Positions 38,189-47,245 of a stretch of DNA of 64,000 nt are shown here, piece by piece. The translations under genes were made by a program, and so were the position numbers. This stretch comes from Methylomonas sp. (GTDB lineage Bacteria > Pseudomonadota > Gammaproteobacteria > Methylococcales > Methylomonadaceae). A model generated the notes under the pieces. The model had not been told where the DNA came from and searched no databases. It worked only from the letters and a program-made list of their open reading frames with translations. Where the stretch lies: positions 1 to 64,000 of the forward strand of contig JALSJK010000078.1 in the NCBI GenBank assembly GCA_026989395.1. The letters are read 5' to 3'. Every line of letters begins with the position of its first letter. Position 1 is the stretch's first letter.

Positions 38189-38919
38189 CAGATGTTACCA
38201 TCCAAATTAATCACAAATCCTTTCTTTCCCCTGATTCCGGAGCAGAAAAAACTGTCATAAAAAATCTGAACATTTCGCTGAAATCAGGTGAATTTGTCTG
38301 CCTGGTGGGGCCTTCTGGTTGCGGCAAAACCACCTTACTCAATATTTTGTCAGGGCTGGACAAAAAATTCCAGGGTTCAATCAATCTTGGCCGAAGTCAA
38401 ACTCATACTGATATTGGTTATGTTTTTCAAAACCCAAGATTACTACCCTGGCGAACAGTCAAAGAAAACCTGAAGCTTGCTACGAATGCTACTGATGATG
38501 TCCTGGAACCGTTGCTTGAGCTGATGAAACTAACGGATGTTCAGCACAGCTACCCAGAGCAACTGTCATTGGGCATGAGCCGCAGGGTTGCCATAATTCG
38601 GGCCTTTGCAATTGATCCTGAGTTATTATTAATGGATGAACCTTTTGTTTCGCTCGATCCGCCAACCGCCCGTCAAGTCAGACAATTGTTGATTAAATTG
38701 TGGACCAATCGCCCGCACACTATTTTATTCGTTACCCATAATTTGCGGGAAGCCATCGCTCTGGCAGACAGGTTGATTTTTTTATCAGCTTCCCCAATGT
38801 CTGTTGTGGCTGAAATACCCGTACCAATTGCACGAAAAGAGCGACTGAATGAAACAGAAATCGAATTATTCAGGACAAAAATATTTTCAGACTATCCTGA
38901 TATTGCCAGTTTGGTCTAA
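38185..38919 (+). CDS. ABC transporter ATPase, NitT/TauT type
   Basis: A 244-aa ATPase. Walker A is GPSGCGKTTLLNILSG, the Q-loop VFQNPRLLPWRTVKENL, the signature is LSLGMSRRVAI (the usual L-S-G-G-x-x-Q-R is varied, with M-S-R replacing the Gln-Arg part), Walker B LLLMDEPFVSLD, and the H-loop FVTHN. The RLLPWRTV Q-loop is characteristic of SsuB/TauB/NrtD ATPases. The ATG at 38185 overlaps the permease stop; a GTG 9 bp earlier is possible. Confidence 0.87.
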   Translation: MTDVTIQINHKSFLSPDSGAEKTVIKNLNISLKSGEFVCLVGPSGCGKTTLLNILSGLDKKFQGSINLGRSQTHTDIGYVFQNPRLLPWRTVKENLKLATNATDDVLEPLLELMKLTDVQHSYPEQLSLGMSRRVAIIRAFAIDPELLLMDEPFVSLDPPTARQVRQLLIKLWTNRPHTILFVTHNLREAIALADRLIFLSASPMSVVAEIPVPIARKERLNETEIELFRTKIFSDYPDIASLV

Positions 38920-38969
38920 CTTATTGATCTTTGTACATGGCAAAAATTGATGAAAAGGAGTGAAATTAT

Positions 38970-39107
38970 GTAACTATTCAGCGTATTTATAGATTCAATA
39001 TCAGTGACTTATTCCAGAAGACGCCGTAAATACGTCCCTGTAGGCTTGGTATGTGTCATCCATGACACATACACTTCTTCCATAAGTCACTGATGTTGAG
39101 TAGTTAC
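38970..39107. repeat. 138-bp intergenic palindromic element
   Basis: The ends are inverted (GTAACTATTCA ... TGAGTAGTTAC). Further inside, ATCAGTGACTTATTCCAGAAG pairs imperfectly with CTTCTTCCATAAGTCACTGAT, and the centre contains GCCGTAAATACGTCCCTGTAGGCTTGG with an ATGTGTCAT/ATGACACAT hairpin. A similar CGCCGTRAAT...TGTAGGCT palindrome type is common between genes in gammaproteobacteria. It separates two unrelated ABC operons and may act as a terminator or be a mobile REP-like unit. Confidence 0.65.
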
Positions 39108-39223
39108 GAAATTATTAATTAAGACTGAAAATCAATCCATTAAAATCCCACTTGGTTTTTTTATCCAGGCTCCTGTTAAAATCATTCCAATTTCCTATTT
39201 AAATCTATTGCCAGCTATTGAAA

Positions 39224-39919
39224 ATGTCCATAATACCAGCGGTAGCAATTCATCAACTTGAAAAAAGCTATCTGGAATCTGATCAAAAGCATCATATTTT
39301 CAGCCAGTTGAATCTTAGCATTGCCCCTGGAGAATTCATTGTACTGTTGGGTCGCAGTGGTTCCGGGAAATCAACGCTATTAAATTTGGTCAGCGGTATG
39401 GATCAACCTGATTCTGGAGAAATTATTGTTAATGGTATCAATCTCACTCGGTTGCCGGAACATGAGCGCACGATTTTCCGGCGTCATCACATCGGCTTTG
39501 TATTTCAGTCGTACAATCTCATTCCAACATTAACGGTAGAAGAAAATTTATTGTTACCATTGGAGCTAATCAAGCGGATTAATTCAACAGATAGGAAAAA
39601 AGTGATTGAGTTACTGTCAAAACTGAATCTGTCCGATCGACTTGATAGTTATCCGGATCGACTTTCTGGCGGTGAACAGCAACGAGTCGCCATCGCTCGA
39701 TCATTAATACATAACCCTGATTTAATCCTTGCCGATGAGCCTACCGGCAACCTCGATCTTGACACTGGAAAAAAAGTTCTGGAACTACTAATTGGCTTAG
39801 TGGAAAAAGCCGGAAAGACCTTAATTATGGCGACACATAGCCGCGAAGTTATTGGCTCCGCTGATCATGTTTTTTCCATCCGCAACCAGCAGTTGCTTCC
39901 CAGCAACGACAATTTATGA
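39224..39919 (+). CDS. ABC transporter ATPase, LolD/AttE-like
   Basis: A 231-aa ATPase of the LolD/MacB family: Walker [55 protein letters not shown], signature [15 protein letters not shown], Walker [14 protein letters not shown]-loop MATHSREV. These ATPases power FtsX-type mechanotransmission permeases rather than solute import. It overlaps the permease gene by 4 bp. The ATG at 39224 is used; a TTG two codons earlier is an alternative. Confidence 0.88.
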   Translation: MSIIPAVAIHQLEKSYLESDQKHHIFSQLNLSIAPGEFIVLLGRSGSGKSTLLNLVSGMDQPDSGEIIVNGINLTRLPEHERTIFRRHHIGFVFQSYNLIPTLTVEENLLLPLELIKRINSTDRKKVIELLSKLNLSDRLDSYPDRLSGGEQQRVAIARSLIHNPDLILADEPTGNLDLDTGKKVLELLIGLVEKAGKTLIMATHSREVIGSADHVFSIRNQQLLPSNDNL

Positions 39920-42468
39920 CTTCAATTCTGGTTCGCGCCAACAGAAATTTTCTATTCCAGCACCCCTGGCAATTAGCACTCGCATTAATAGGAATTTCCC
40001 TGGGTGTTGCAGTAGTCATCGCTATTGATCTTGCTCTTGAAAGTTCACTCCAGTCTTTTCAACAAATCAACCAGGTTGTTTCTGGAAAAACATCGCATCG
40101 AATTATTGCCAGAGACGGAAATCTGAATGAAAAACTCTATACACAACTTCGAGTAGAGCTTGGAATTCCAAACCTCGCGCCAGTAATACGTGGCAACATT
40201 CAGTTGGCAAATCATCCGGGTGAGCCATTTAAAATATATGGCATCGATCCATTGATAGAAGATACATTTCAGTCAACATGGCGACTACAAACGAGTAATC
40301 AAAAATCTGCTATTTCTTTGATTCGTCTGGTTTCAGAAGCTAATACAGCCCTGATTGCCAAAGTGACTGCTGAACAATTGGCTTTGAAAATCAATGATCA
40401 TCTCGCAATTGCAACTCCGAAAGGAACATTGAATTTGAAGATTATCGGTTTTTTAAATCAAAACAGTACGATATCCAGTCAGATTTTAAAAAACCTGATG
40501 ATTACTGATATTTCAACGGCACAAGAAATTCTCAATCAGCCTGGAAAACTTAGCTTTATTGAATTTATGAGCGAAGGCAACAACGATAAACGCTTTCTTG
40601 AGTCCATTCGCAATCATCTTACTGCTGATACTTTATTAATCACATCAGAAAATCAAATCCAATCCATGCGTCAAATGACCAAGGCATTTAATATTAATTT
40701 AAAGGCGCTGGGTATGCTTTCTTTATTAATAGGCATGTTTCTGATTTACAACACCATGACTTTTCTTGTCATTCAACGGCGTCGCCTGATTGGAGGTCTG
40801 CGATGTATCGGAGTCACCCGCCGTCAAATCTTCACCCTGATCATCTCTGAAGCCCTGTTCTTGGCATGTATTGGAAGCTTGCTTGGCATTTTCCTTGGCG
40901 TCCTGATCGGGAATGCTTTACTGCAATTAACTTCGACAACCATCGAAACAATTTACTATCAGGTGGGTCAAGTAGCCCTTATCATTTCACCGGAACAACT
41001 TGGCAAAGGCATGATATTAGGTATCGGAGCCACAATTTTTGCGGTATTGCCACCTGCTTGGGAAGCAACGAAAGTATCGCCAACCTCTTCATTAATCCGC
41101 TCACAGCTTGAAAGAAAAATTTACAAATTTACCCACATCGCTGGCATTTTGGGTTTGATTTCCGTGCTCGGCGGAGTCATCCTGGCCTTTAGTTCAGAAA
41201 AAAGTATCTTTCTTGGTCTCGCCAGTATTTTTATTTTGCTTTTCGGATTTGCTTTGATGATCCCCGGTCTTACGGTTTTGATGATGAAGCTGCTTGAAAA
41301 AATTAGCAACCATTTTCTTGGCATTTTAGGTTCATTGCCACCAAGAATGGTGGGTTCCGAAATCAGCCGAACTGGCGTGGCCATTGCCGCATTAATGATT
41401 GCAGTTTCAGCCACTATTGGTATGGATTTAATGGTAAACAGTTTTCGACAAACTGTTTCAGACTGGATAACAACCAGCTTACGCGCTGATTTCTATGTTT
41501 CTGCTCTCAGCAATCAATCATCCACTCAAAAACAACTGATTGACCAAAGTGTTAAAGATAAAATTAACGCCTTGCCAGGGGTGCAAATGTTGAGTAGTGT
41601 TTTACACACCCGTATCATTTCAGAATCAGGGCTTATAAAGGCTTCTGTTTTTGAATTAAACAACAAATCTCAAGACGGCTTCATCTTTAAGCAAAAAATT
41701 GACGGTAACTTGTGGCAACAATTCGAACAACGACAAACAATTTTTATCACGGAATCTTTCGCCTATTTCCATGAATTGAAGGTTGGTGAAACTTTATTTC
41801 TGCATACAAAAAAAGGGCATCAGCCTTTTAAAATAATTGGGATTTATTCTGATTACAGTGGTGATCAAGGCCACATTGCCATGACTCGAAAATGGTATCA
41901 ACAGTATTGGAAAAATTCGGGCTTTACCGGCATTGGTATCTATGCAGATACCAATGCCAACCAGCAGCAGCTTAAACAAAACATCCAGAAACTATTAACC
42001 CCTGAGCTGACTCTAAAATCCAATCAGTCAATTTATAAAGCTTCCATGGAAATTTTTGAACAGACTTTTGTTATCACCAACGCTTTGCGCTGGATAGCCG
42101 CTGGAATTGCTTTCACGGGTGTTTTTAGCGCATTAATGGCATTACAGTTTGAACGAATCAAGCAATTTGGAATTTTACGCGCCATTGGCGTTACCCAGCG
42201 CCAATTAACTTTACTGATTATGACAGAAACAGGATTGATTGGCCTGATAGCCGGTGTGTGTGCAATTCCCGTGGGCTATTTTATGGCTTATATATTGATT
42301 TTTATTGTTTATTTACGTTCTTTTGGCTGGACTATGGCTTTTCATTTTAATGTTTCAGTACTATTTCAGGGTCTGGCGCTGGCGTTCACAGCCGCATTAC
42401 TCGCAGGCATTTTACCGGCGATAAAAATGGCTCAAACCAAACCAGCTGAAGCACTGCGATCAGAATGA
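39916..42468 (+). CDS. FtsX-family ABC permease, large fused form (AttFG-like)
   Basis: An 850-aa permease with two FtsX units. A first membrane helix near residue 20 is followed by a periplasmic domain (~45-240), three helices around 250-380, a central pair of helices (~400-460), a second unit starting near 480 with another periplasmic domain (~510-700), and a final helix trio. Each FtsX unit shows the family loop (RRRLIGGLRCIGVTRRQIF and ERIKQFGILRAIGVTQRQL). It resembles LolC/LolE or AttF-AttG joined in one chain. It overlaps both neighbours by 4 bp. A role in lipid, lipoprotein or hydrophobic compound extraction is inferred from the family. Confidence 0.82.
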   Translation: MTSILVRANRNFLFQHPWQLALALIGISLGVAVVIAIDLALESSLQSFQQINQVVSGKTSHRIIARDGNLNEKLYTQLRVELGIPNLAPVIRGNIQLANHPGEPFKIYGIDPLIEDTFQSTWRLQTSNQKSAISLIRLVSEANTALIAKVTAEQLALKINDHLAIATPKGTLNLKIIGFLNQNSTISSQILKNLMITDISTAQEILNQPGKLSFIEFMSEGNNDKRFLESIRNHLTADTLLITSENQIQSMRQMTKAFNINLKALGMLSLLIGMFLIYNTMTFLVIQRRRLIGGLRCIGVTRRQIFTLIISEALFLACIGSLLGIFLGVLIGNALLQLTSTTIETIYYQVGQVALIISPEQLGKGMILGIGATIFAVLPPAWEATKVSPTSSLIRSQLERKIYKFTHIAGILGLISVLGGVILAFSSEKSIFLGLASIFILLFGFALMIPGLTVLMMKLLEKISNHFLGILGSLPPRMVGSEISRTGVAIAALMIAVSATIGMDLMVNSFRQTVSDWITTSLRADFYVSALSNQSSTQKQLIDQSVKDKINALPGVQMLSSVLHTRIISESGLIKASVFELNNKSQDGFIFKQKIDGNLWQQFEQRQTIFITESFAYFHELKVGETLFLHTKKGHQPFKIIGIYSDYSGDQGHIAMTRKWYQQYWKNSGFTGIGIYADTNANQQQLKQNIQKLLTPELTLKSNQSIYKASMEIFEQTFVITNALRWIAAGIAFTGVFSALMALQFERIKQFGILRAIGVTQRQLTLLIMTETGLIGLIAGVCAIPVGYFMAYILIFIVYLRSFGWTMAFHFNVSVLFQGLALAFTAALLAGILPAIKMAQTKPAEALRSE

Positions 42469-43619
42469 ACCTAAAGCCAGTGGCATTAGCCGGTTTATTA
42501 CTGCTGATATCATTGTCTCTGTTCTTTGTTGGCCCTTTGCTTGTAACTGATTCGCCGGATCATTCGTTACCTGGCACCACTTCCCTGGCAGTACTTTCGG
42601 CTGTTGACGATCAATTTGAGAAAGTACTGAAACCGAGGAAATTTACTTTTCCACGGGATCATGGAGCGCATGAAAATTATCGAACAGAATGGTGGTATTT
42701 TACCGGTAATTTACAAAACCAATCAGGAAGAAAATTTGGCTACCAATTGACATTTTTCAGATATGCACTGAACAGAAAAAATATCACTTCCATTTCAGCA
42801 TGGCGCAGTAACCAAATGTATATGGCGCACCTGGCATTAACAGATGTCGAAAACAAACGATTTTATAGCGATGAAAAATTCAGCCGCTCTGCAAATGGTC
42901 TGGCGGGATCAAAAACCAATAAATTTAAAGTCTGGTTACATCACTGGTCTGCGGAACAACAGGGTGCTGAGAACTCACCCATCCATTTAACAGCCGAAAC
43001 AAGCCAATTCTCGATCGATTTATTATTGCAAATCACAAAACCATTAGTTTTACAGGGTCAAGAAGGCTTTAGCCAAAAAAGTAGTGAGCCCGGCAATGCT
43101 TCCTATTATTACTCCTACACACGGCTCAAAACCATTGGCACTATTCGTGTCGCCAATTATTTTTTTACAGTTTCAGGAATCAGCTGGATGGACCGGGAAT
43201 GGAGCACCAGCTCCTTGTCTGCCGAACAAATTGGTTGGGACTGGTTTGCTTTGCAGTTCTCAGATAATACTGAATTAATGTATTATCAACTCAGAAGAAA
43301 AGATGGTCGTACTGATAAAAATAACTCGGGGGCAGTGTTTCTTGCCGATCACTCCAAAATCCCCCTTGGCCCTGCCGATATAACCGTAAAAATTCTCGAT
43401 CAATGGAAAAGTCCTCATTCTGGCATTGCCTATCCATCGCACTGGCAACTTTCGATCCCTTCCCAACAAATGGAAATAGAAATAAAGCCATTGATAAACA
43501 ACCAGGAATTAAATCTTAGTTACCGTTACTGGGAAGGCGCTGTTGCTATTCGTGGCAGCAAAAAAGGCATACCAATTACAGGTCAGGGATATGTTGAGTT
43601 AGCCGGCTACCGAAATTGA
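42465..43619 (+). CDS. AttH/CrtC-like lipocalin-domain protein
   Basis: A 384-aa exported protein with an N-terminal signal or anchor (LKPVALAGLLLLISLSLFFVG). The core has the AttH/carotenoid-hydratase-like hallmarks: FPRDHGAHENYRTEWWYFTGNL near residue 65, FFRYAL, MAHLALTD, and SGISWMDREWS in the second half. AttH-type proteins have a double lipocalin-like barrel that binds a hydrophobic ligand and are encoded with an ATPase and FtsX permeases in AttEFGH operons, exactly as here. The ligand is unknown. Confidence 0.82.
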   Translation: MNLKPVALAGLLLLISLSLFFVGPLLVTDSPDHSLPGTTSLAVLSAVDDQFEKVLKPRKFTFPRDHGAHENYRTEWWYFTGNLQNQSGRKFGYQLTFFRYALNRKNITSISAWRSNQMYMAHLALTDVENKRFYSDEKFSRSANGLAGSKTNKFKVWLHHWSAEQQGAENSPIHLTAETSQFSIDLLLQITKPLVLQGQEGFSQKSSEPGNASYYYSYTRLKTIGTIRVANYFFTVSGISWMDREWSTSSLSAEQIGWDWFALQFSDNTELMYYQLRRKDGRTDKNNSGAVFLADHSKIPLGPADITVKILDQWKSPHSGIAYPSHWQLSIPSQQMEIEIKPLINNQELNLSYRYWEGAVAIRGSKKGIPITGQGYVELAGYRN

Positions 43620-43627
43620 AGCATATT

Positions 43628-43643
43628 TGAATCCGTGATTTCA
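43628..43643. repeat. Dispersed TGAATCCGTGATTTCA motif
   Basis: A 16-bp motif, itself partly palindromic, identical or nearly identical to the sequences at 12164-12179 and 34200-34215. Here it lies in the 33-bp convergent gap between the attH-like gene and the sensor kinase gene, without the rest of the larger repeat. Confidence 0.5.
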
Positions 43644-43652
43644 GGATATAGT

Positions 43653-45017
43653 TTATTCACCGCAGCGTTGCTCAATACTTATAACCCATTTCATTCCTCC
43701 CAGCTCCTGACTTTTTTCACCCTTTAGCGTTCCCCCCATCAAATTAACTAATTCATTAACAACGGCCAGCCCTATTCCATGGCCATCGATATTTTGATCA
43801 GCTCTAACACCCCGTTTTAGTATGTTATCAAGATTTTCCAAAGCAATGCCAGGGCCGTCATCTTCGATGGAAAGGCAACTGTAGTTATAATGACAATTGT
43901 TTGGAATAGTAATTTTGATTTTGCTTTTACACCATTTACAAGCATTATCGAGTAAATTGCCAGCAATTTCATAAAAATCACCTTCATCGCAACACATTGA
44001 AAAATGCTCGGGTATCACAAGCTCAAAACGAATATTCTTATTTCCGTAGACTTTTTCCAAAGAATGAATGATTTTTTCAAGAACCGGTAAAACTACAATT
44101 CTTCCAGAAATTTGTTTCTGTCCTTTAGCTGCAGCACTTTGTAATTGATATTCAACAATATCATTCATACGGTCTACTTGATTCTGGATGGTTTCTCTGC
44201 TGCTAACAATCTTATCGCCAGCCTCGAGGCACCCCCGCAAAATGGCTAACGGTGTTTTCAAACTATGCGCTAAATCAGCCAGAGTATTCCGGTAGCGGGT
44301 TAAATGAGCTCTTTCACTATTAATCAAGCCATTCAGGTTGTGGGCCAATAACTGCAGCTCTGACGAATAAGAACCTTTTAAAAACTCTATTTCCCCTTGT
44401 TCTATGGCATGCAAATCATTGCCTATTTCACGTAGGGGTCTCAAGCCCCAACGGATTACAGCAAAAAGTATGATCAAGAAAAATACGGCAAAAATCAAAA
44501 GCCAGTAGTACAAAGTTTGTCTGAAAGTTTCAATTTGTTGATCCAGAAAACGAGCTTCTTCTGCAATAGTAACAATAAATTCGTATTCCTTACCAGAGTC
44601 ACCCTCCCAAATAATATCGTACTGTAAAGCGAACCGGCTTGGTTCGTCCAATTGTCTCACGAAAAGACTTTCACCTGGTTTTGGATCGGTATTTAAAGAA
44701 TTTTTTAGCCCAAGCGCGGAGGCTGAACGCCAAATCATCACGCCGTTTTTTTTGTGAACGAACGCATATAACCCAGAACCTGGAGTTGCTAAACGTGGTT
44801 CGTGAAGAAATTCATCAGAGATTTTTAACCGGCCATTGGGCAATAACTCAGCTACAGAAAGTAATGCGTAAATCTGGACTTGTAACCGCTCTTGCAACGC
44901 TTGTTCTGCACTTTTTCTAAAACCTTGTTCTAAAACCAAAGCCATTACTGCAAAAGCAATTGCCAAGATAATGCCTGCAGAAAATAATAACCGAAATTGG
45001 AGTGATCTGAATCTCAC
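43653..45017 (-). CDS. PhoQ-like sensor histidine kinase
   Basis: A 454-aa membrane kinase: a first helix at ~10-32, a periplasmic sensor domain (~33-165) with PhoQ-like segments (PGSGLYAFVHKKNGVMIWRS), a second helix at ~168-190, HAMP, H-box DLAHSLKTPLAILRG, then N-box NLLDNACKWC, DDGPGI and GHGIGLAVV. It overlaps the response-regulator gene by 4 bp. The domain order matches PhoQ, which senses divalent cations and antimicrobial peptides; the actual signal is unknown. Confidence 0.87.
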   Translation of the reverse strand: MRFRSLQFRLLFSAGIILAIAFAVMALVLEQGFRKSAEQALQERLQVQIYALLSVAELLPNGRLKISDEFLHEPRLATPGSGLYAFVHKKNGVMIWRSASALGLKNSLNTDPKPGESLFVRQLDEPSRFALQYDIIWEGDSGKEYEFIVTIAEEARFLDQQIETFRQTLYYWLLIFAVFFLIILFAVIRWGLRPLREIGNDLHAIEQGEIEFLKGSYSSELQLLAHNLNGLINSERAHLTRYRNTLADLAHSLKTPLAILRGCLEAGDKIVSSRETIQNQVDRMNDIVEYQLQSAAAKGQKQISGRIVVLPVLEKIIHSLEKVYGNKNIRFELVIPEHFSMCCDEGDFYEIAGNLLDNACKWCKSKIKITIPNNCHYNYSCLSIEDDGPGIALENLDNILKRGVRADQNIDGHGIGLAVVNELVNLMGGTLKGEKSQELGGMKWVISIEQRCGE

Positions 45018-45682
45018 TCGCCGATGCGATATCCACGACCACGGAGGGTTTCAATAGGATCAGTTTTTCCTTCAGGGTCGAGCTTTTTTCTCAACCTGCC
45101 AATAAACACCTCAAGGACATTACTATCCCGGTCATAATCTTCATTATAGATATGTTCTGTTAACGTGGCTTTAGAAATCACCTCTCCCTGATGGAACATC
45201 AAATATTCCAAAACCTTGTATTCAAAAGCAGTCAATTCGAGCTTTTGTTTATCCACAAAAACTTCTTGGGATACGCTATTAAGCTCAATATTTTTGCAGG
45301 TTAAAACCGGATGGGCATTGCCGACCGAACGGCGAATCAAAGCATTGACCCGTGCCAACAACTCTTCAAAATAGAAAGGTTTTACCAAATAGTCATCCGC
45401 ACCTGCGTCAAGACCTTCGACCTTATCTTGCCAACGAGTACGCGCCGTTAAAATCAAAATTGGAAAGGCCTTGTTTTTCTGCCGAAGTTGTTTGATTAAC
45501 TCTACACCAGAAAAATCTGGCAGACCAATATCAATAACAGCGATATCCAATGGATATTCATTCCCTATATGAAGTCCGTCAGTCCCGTTATGAGCAACAT
45601 CTACAGCAAAACCTTTTTGAGTAAAAAAGTCCTGAATTTGTTGACACAAAACCTGTTCGTCCTCAACAACAAGAATACGCAT
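45014..45682 (-). CDS. OmpR/PhoP-family response regulator
   Basis: A 222-aa regulator: receiver domain with DIAVIDIGLPDFSG (phospho-Asp near residue 51) and LDAGADDYLVKPF, then an OmpR-type winged helix (LTAFEYKVLEYLM, VLEVFIGRLRKKLDPEG, IETLRGRGYRIGE). Receiver sequence and partner suggest the PhoP group. It lies 13 bp after the PepSY-like gene and overlaps the kinase gene, forming one operon. Confidence 0.9.
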   Translation of the reverse strand: MRILVVEDEQVLCQQIQDFFTQKGFAVDVAHNGTDGLHIGNEYPLDIAVIDIGLPDFSGVELIKQLRQKNKAFPILILTARTRWQDKVEGLDAGADDYLVKPFYFEELLARVNALIRRSVGNAHPVLTCKNIELNSVSQEVFVDKQKLELTAFEYKVLEYLMFHQGEVISKATLTEHIYNEDYDRDSNVLEVFIGRLRKKLDPEGKTDPIETLRGRGYRIGE

Positions 45683-45695
45683 ACTCTTACCCTGT

Positions 45696-45974
45696 TTATT
45701 GTTTTTTATCTAGCGGCTTGCCGGTTTCAGCATCAACCTTTTCATTTTGTACCCTGCCCTCATCAGACAGTGTTTTGATGACATGAACCTCTCGCCCTTT
45801 AATTACCTCGGTTTTGGCACCTAAAACACGGCTTTTTTTGTCATCAGCCACTTTCCTCGCAGCTTCATCAACGCTTACTTTTGCTAAAACAAGCAAATCT
45901 GATTCAGTAAAACTGTAGGCGGTATGGATTGTTAAAAAGCTGAGCAAGAAAAAAATAGTCAAAGTTTTATTCAT
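45696..45974 (-). CDS. PepSY-like exported small protein
   Basis: A 92-aa exported protein with signal peptide MNKTLTIFFLLSFLTIHTAYS. The mature part, ending ESDLLVLAKVSVDEAARKVADDKKSRVLGA.....HVIKTLSDEGRVQNEKVDAETGKPLDKK, matches the PepSY pattern of a helix followed by strands ending in V-D-A-x-T-G. The ATG at 45974 is chosen since it starts the signal peptide directly. Small PepSY proteins encoded beside PhoPQ-like pairs are thought to modulate or be targets of the system. Confidence 0.75.
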   Translation of the reverse strand: MNKTLTIFFLLSFLTIHTAYSFTESDLLVLAKVSVDEAARKVADDKKSRVLGAKTEVIKGREVHVIKTLSDEGRVQNEKVDAETGKPLDKKQ

Positions 45975-46228
45975 ATTTGAGAAATCAAGTAGCATAATGA
46001 AGCGCGTTCTTTTTATTAAAAAACAAGAAACTAATTATTATTATTTGATATTGATGAAAATACCAAGAGACGGATAAACCGAGACTGAACATATTATAAA
46101 CAATTTAACACGATTAGCAGTATTTATTAAGAAACCAATAACCAAATTTTGACCTATAAACCGAATCAGACCCAACATATTTTTATTGCGTATTCAAGCA
46201 ACTAGTGCCTTTTTTTTGCCTGAAACCA

Positions 46229-46286
46229 TGATAACTTAATTATCAAATACTAAATGACAGTAAATAAAATAATTTTCCTATATAAT
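46229..46286 (+). promoter_or_regulatory. Promoter region with palindromic operator of the CsgG/caspase operon
   Basis: In the 354-bp divergent gap (45975-46328), TATAAT stands at 46281-46286, 42 bp before the operon's first ATG. A -35-like TGACAG at 46255-46260 is 20 bp upstream, which is long. TGATAA-CTTAA-TTATCA at 46229-46245 is a perfect 6-bp dyad just upstream, a plausible regulator site. The remaining gap is AT-rich without ORFs and should include the promoter of the PepSY gene. Confidence 0.4.
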
Positions 46287-46328
46287 TTAGGATCTTAAAA
46301 AAAATACTAACAAAAATTTGGAGAAAAC

Positions 46329-47210
46329 ATGATTCAACGAATACTACTGACAATTGTCATGGGATTGACTCTTTCCAATAGCCTGATGGCTAAATCAAAC
46401 CAGCCAGCTGTTGCAATCAAAGAGCCTGTTATTGGCGACACTGTTAATCGAAATCTGTTAAGGCGGCTGGATACCGACATTATTCGCTCAGAAATGGAGG
46501 CTTCCTTCAGAGCTACCCGAAAATTTCGCGTGCTAAGCCGAGACAAAGCAACATTAAAAGCAGTTCTGGATGAACAGGATTTTGCCAATTCAGACCTGGC
46601 TAAAGGCGATGCTGCAAATTCCGGCAACCTTAATAATGCCCATTATTTAATCTTGCCAACGGTACAAGATTTCAGGTTTTACCGCAAACATACTCCTCTG
46701 CCTAATTTTGACAGCAAATATAAGCGTAAGGATTGGGGCGTTCTTGCTGTCAATGCGCAAATGATTGATACCAGCACCGGTCAAATTGTGACCACCTTTT
46801 TCCTGAAAGATACCTTTGCCACAAAAAATAAAATTGTTAATAGCAACACCGGCGCACCCAGCAGTGTCTATTTTTCGAAAATGGCCAAGGGTATCGCAGC
46901 ACAATTGGCAAACCAGTTTGTTGCCCAGGTTTATCCGATGAAAGTCATTAAACGCACCCGAACCAATGAAGTGATTATCAATCGAGGCAAAGACGGCGGA
47001 CTTAAAGTCGGCGAAAAACTGAATGTGTATTTTGCCGGAGAAGCGCTGATTGACCCAGATACGGGTGAATCTTTAGGCTCCAGTGAAGAATTCATTGGCA
47101 CTGTTAAAGTCACCCGCATTTTGCCCAAAATCACTTATGCAAAAATCACCTCTGAGCAGGATTCGGAAGGTTACCCTATGCAAGCAGGCAATATCCTGAG
47201 AAAACCCTGA
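46329..47210 (+). CDS. CsgG-like exported protein
   Basis: A 293-aa protein with a cleavable signal peptide (MIQRILLTIVMGLTLSNSLMA), no lipobox, and a CsgG/TolB-N-like domain at ~25-205: RSEMEASFRATRKFRVLSRDKATLKAVLDEQDF, AHYLILPTVQDF, MIDTSTGQIVT, MAKGIAAQLANQFVAQVYPMKV. The last ~80 residues (INRGKDGGLKVGEKLNVYF....DPDTGESLG...VTRI) form a small module resembling the C-terminal domain of FlgT-like proteins. It opens a six-gene operon with a GGAGA ribosome-binding site. CsgG itself is an outer-membrane lipoprotein channel; a channel role here is not shown. Confidence 0.75.
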   Translation: MIQRILLTIVMGLTLSNSLMAKSNQPAVAIKEPVIGDTVNRNLLRRLDTDIIRSEMEASFRATRKFRVLSRDKATLKAVLDEQDFANSDLAKGDAANSGNLNNAHYLILPTVQDFRFYRKHTPLPNFDSKYKRKDWGVLAVNAQMIDTSTGQIVTTFFLKDTFATKNKIVNSNTGAPSSVYFSKMAKGIAAQLANQFVAQVYPMKVIKRTRTNEVIINRGKDGGLKVGEKLNVYFAGEALIDPDTGESLGSSEEFIGTVKVTRILPKITYAKITSEQDSEGYPMQAGNILRKP

Positions 47211-47245
47211 ATCATTACTCTGAAAAATTCTAAATAGGCAATGAT

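Noticed and set aside
46334-46627. 97-aa minus-strand frame within the first CsgG-like gene
   Set aside because: Antisense shadow; the plus frame has a signal peptide, ribosome-binding site and domain match.
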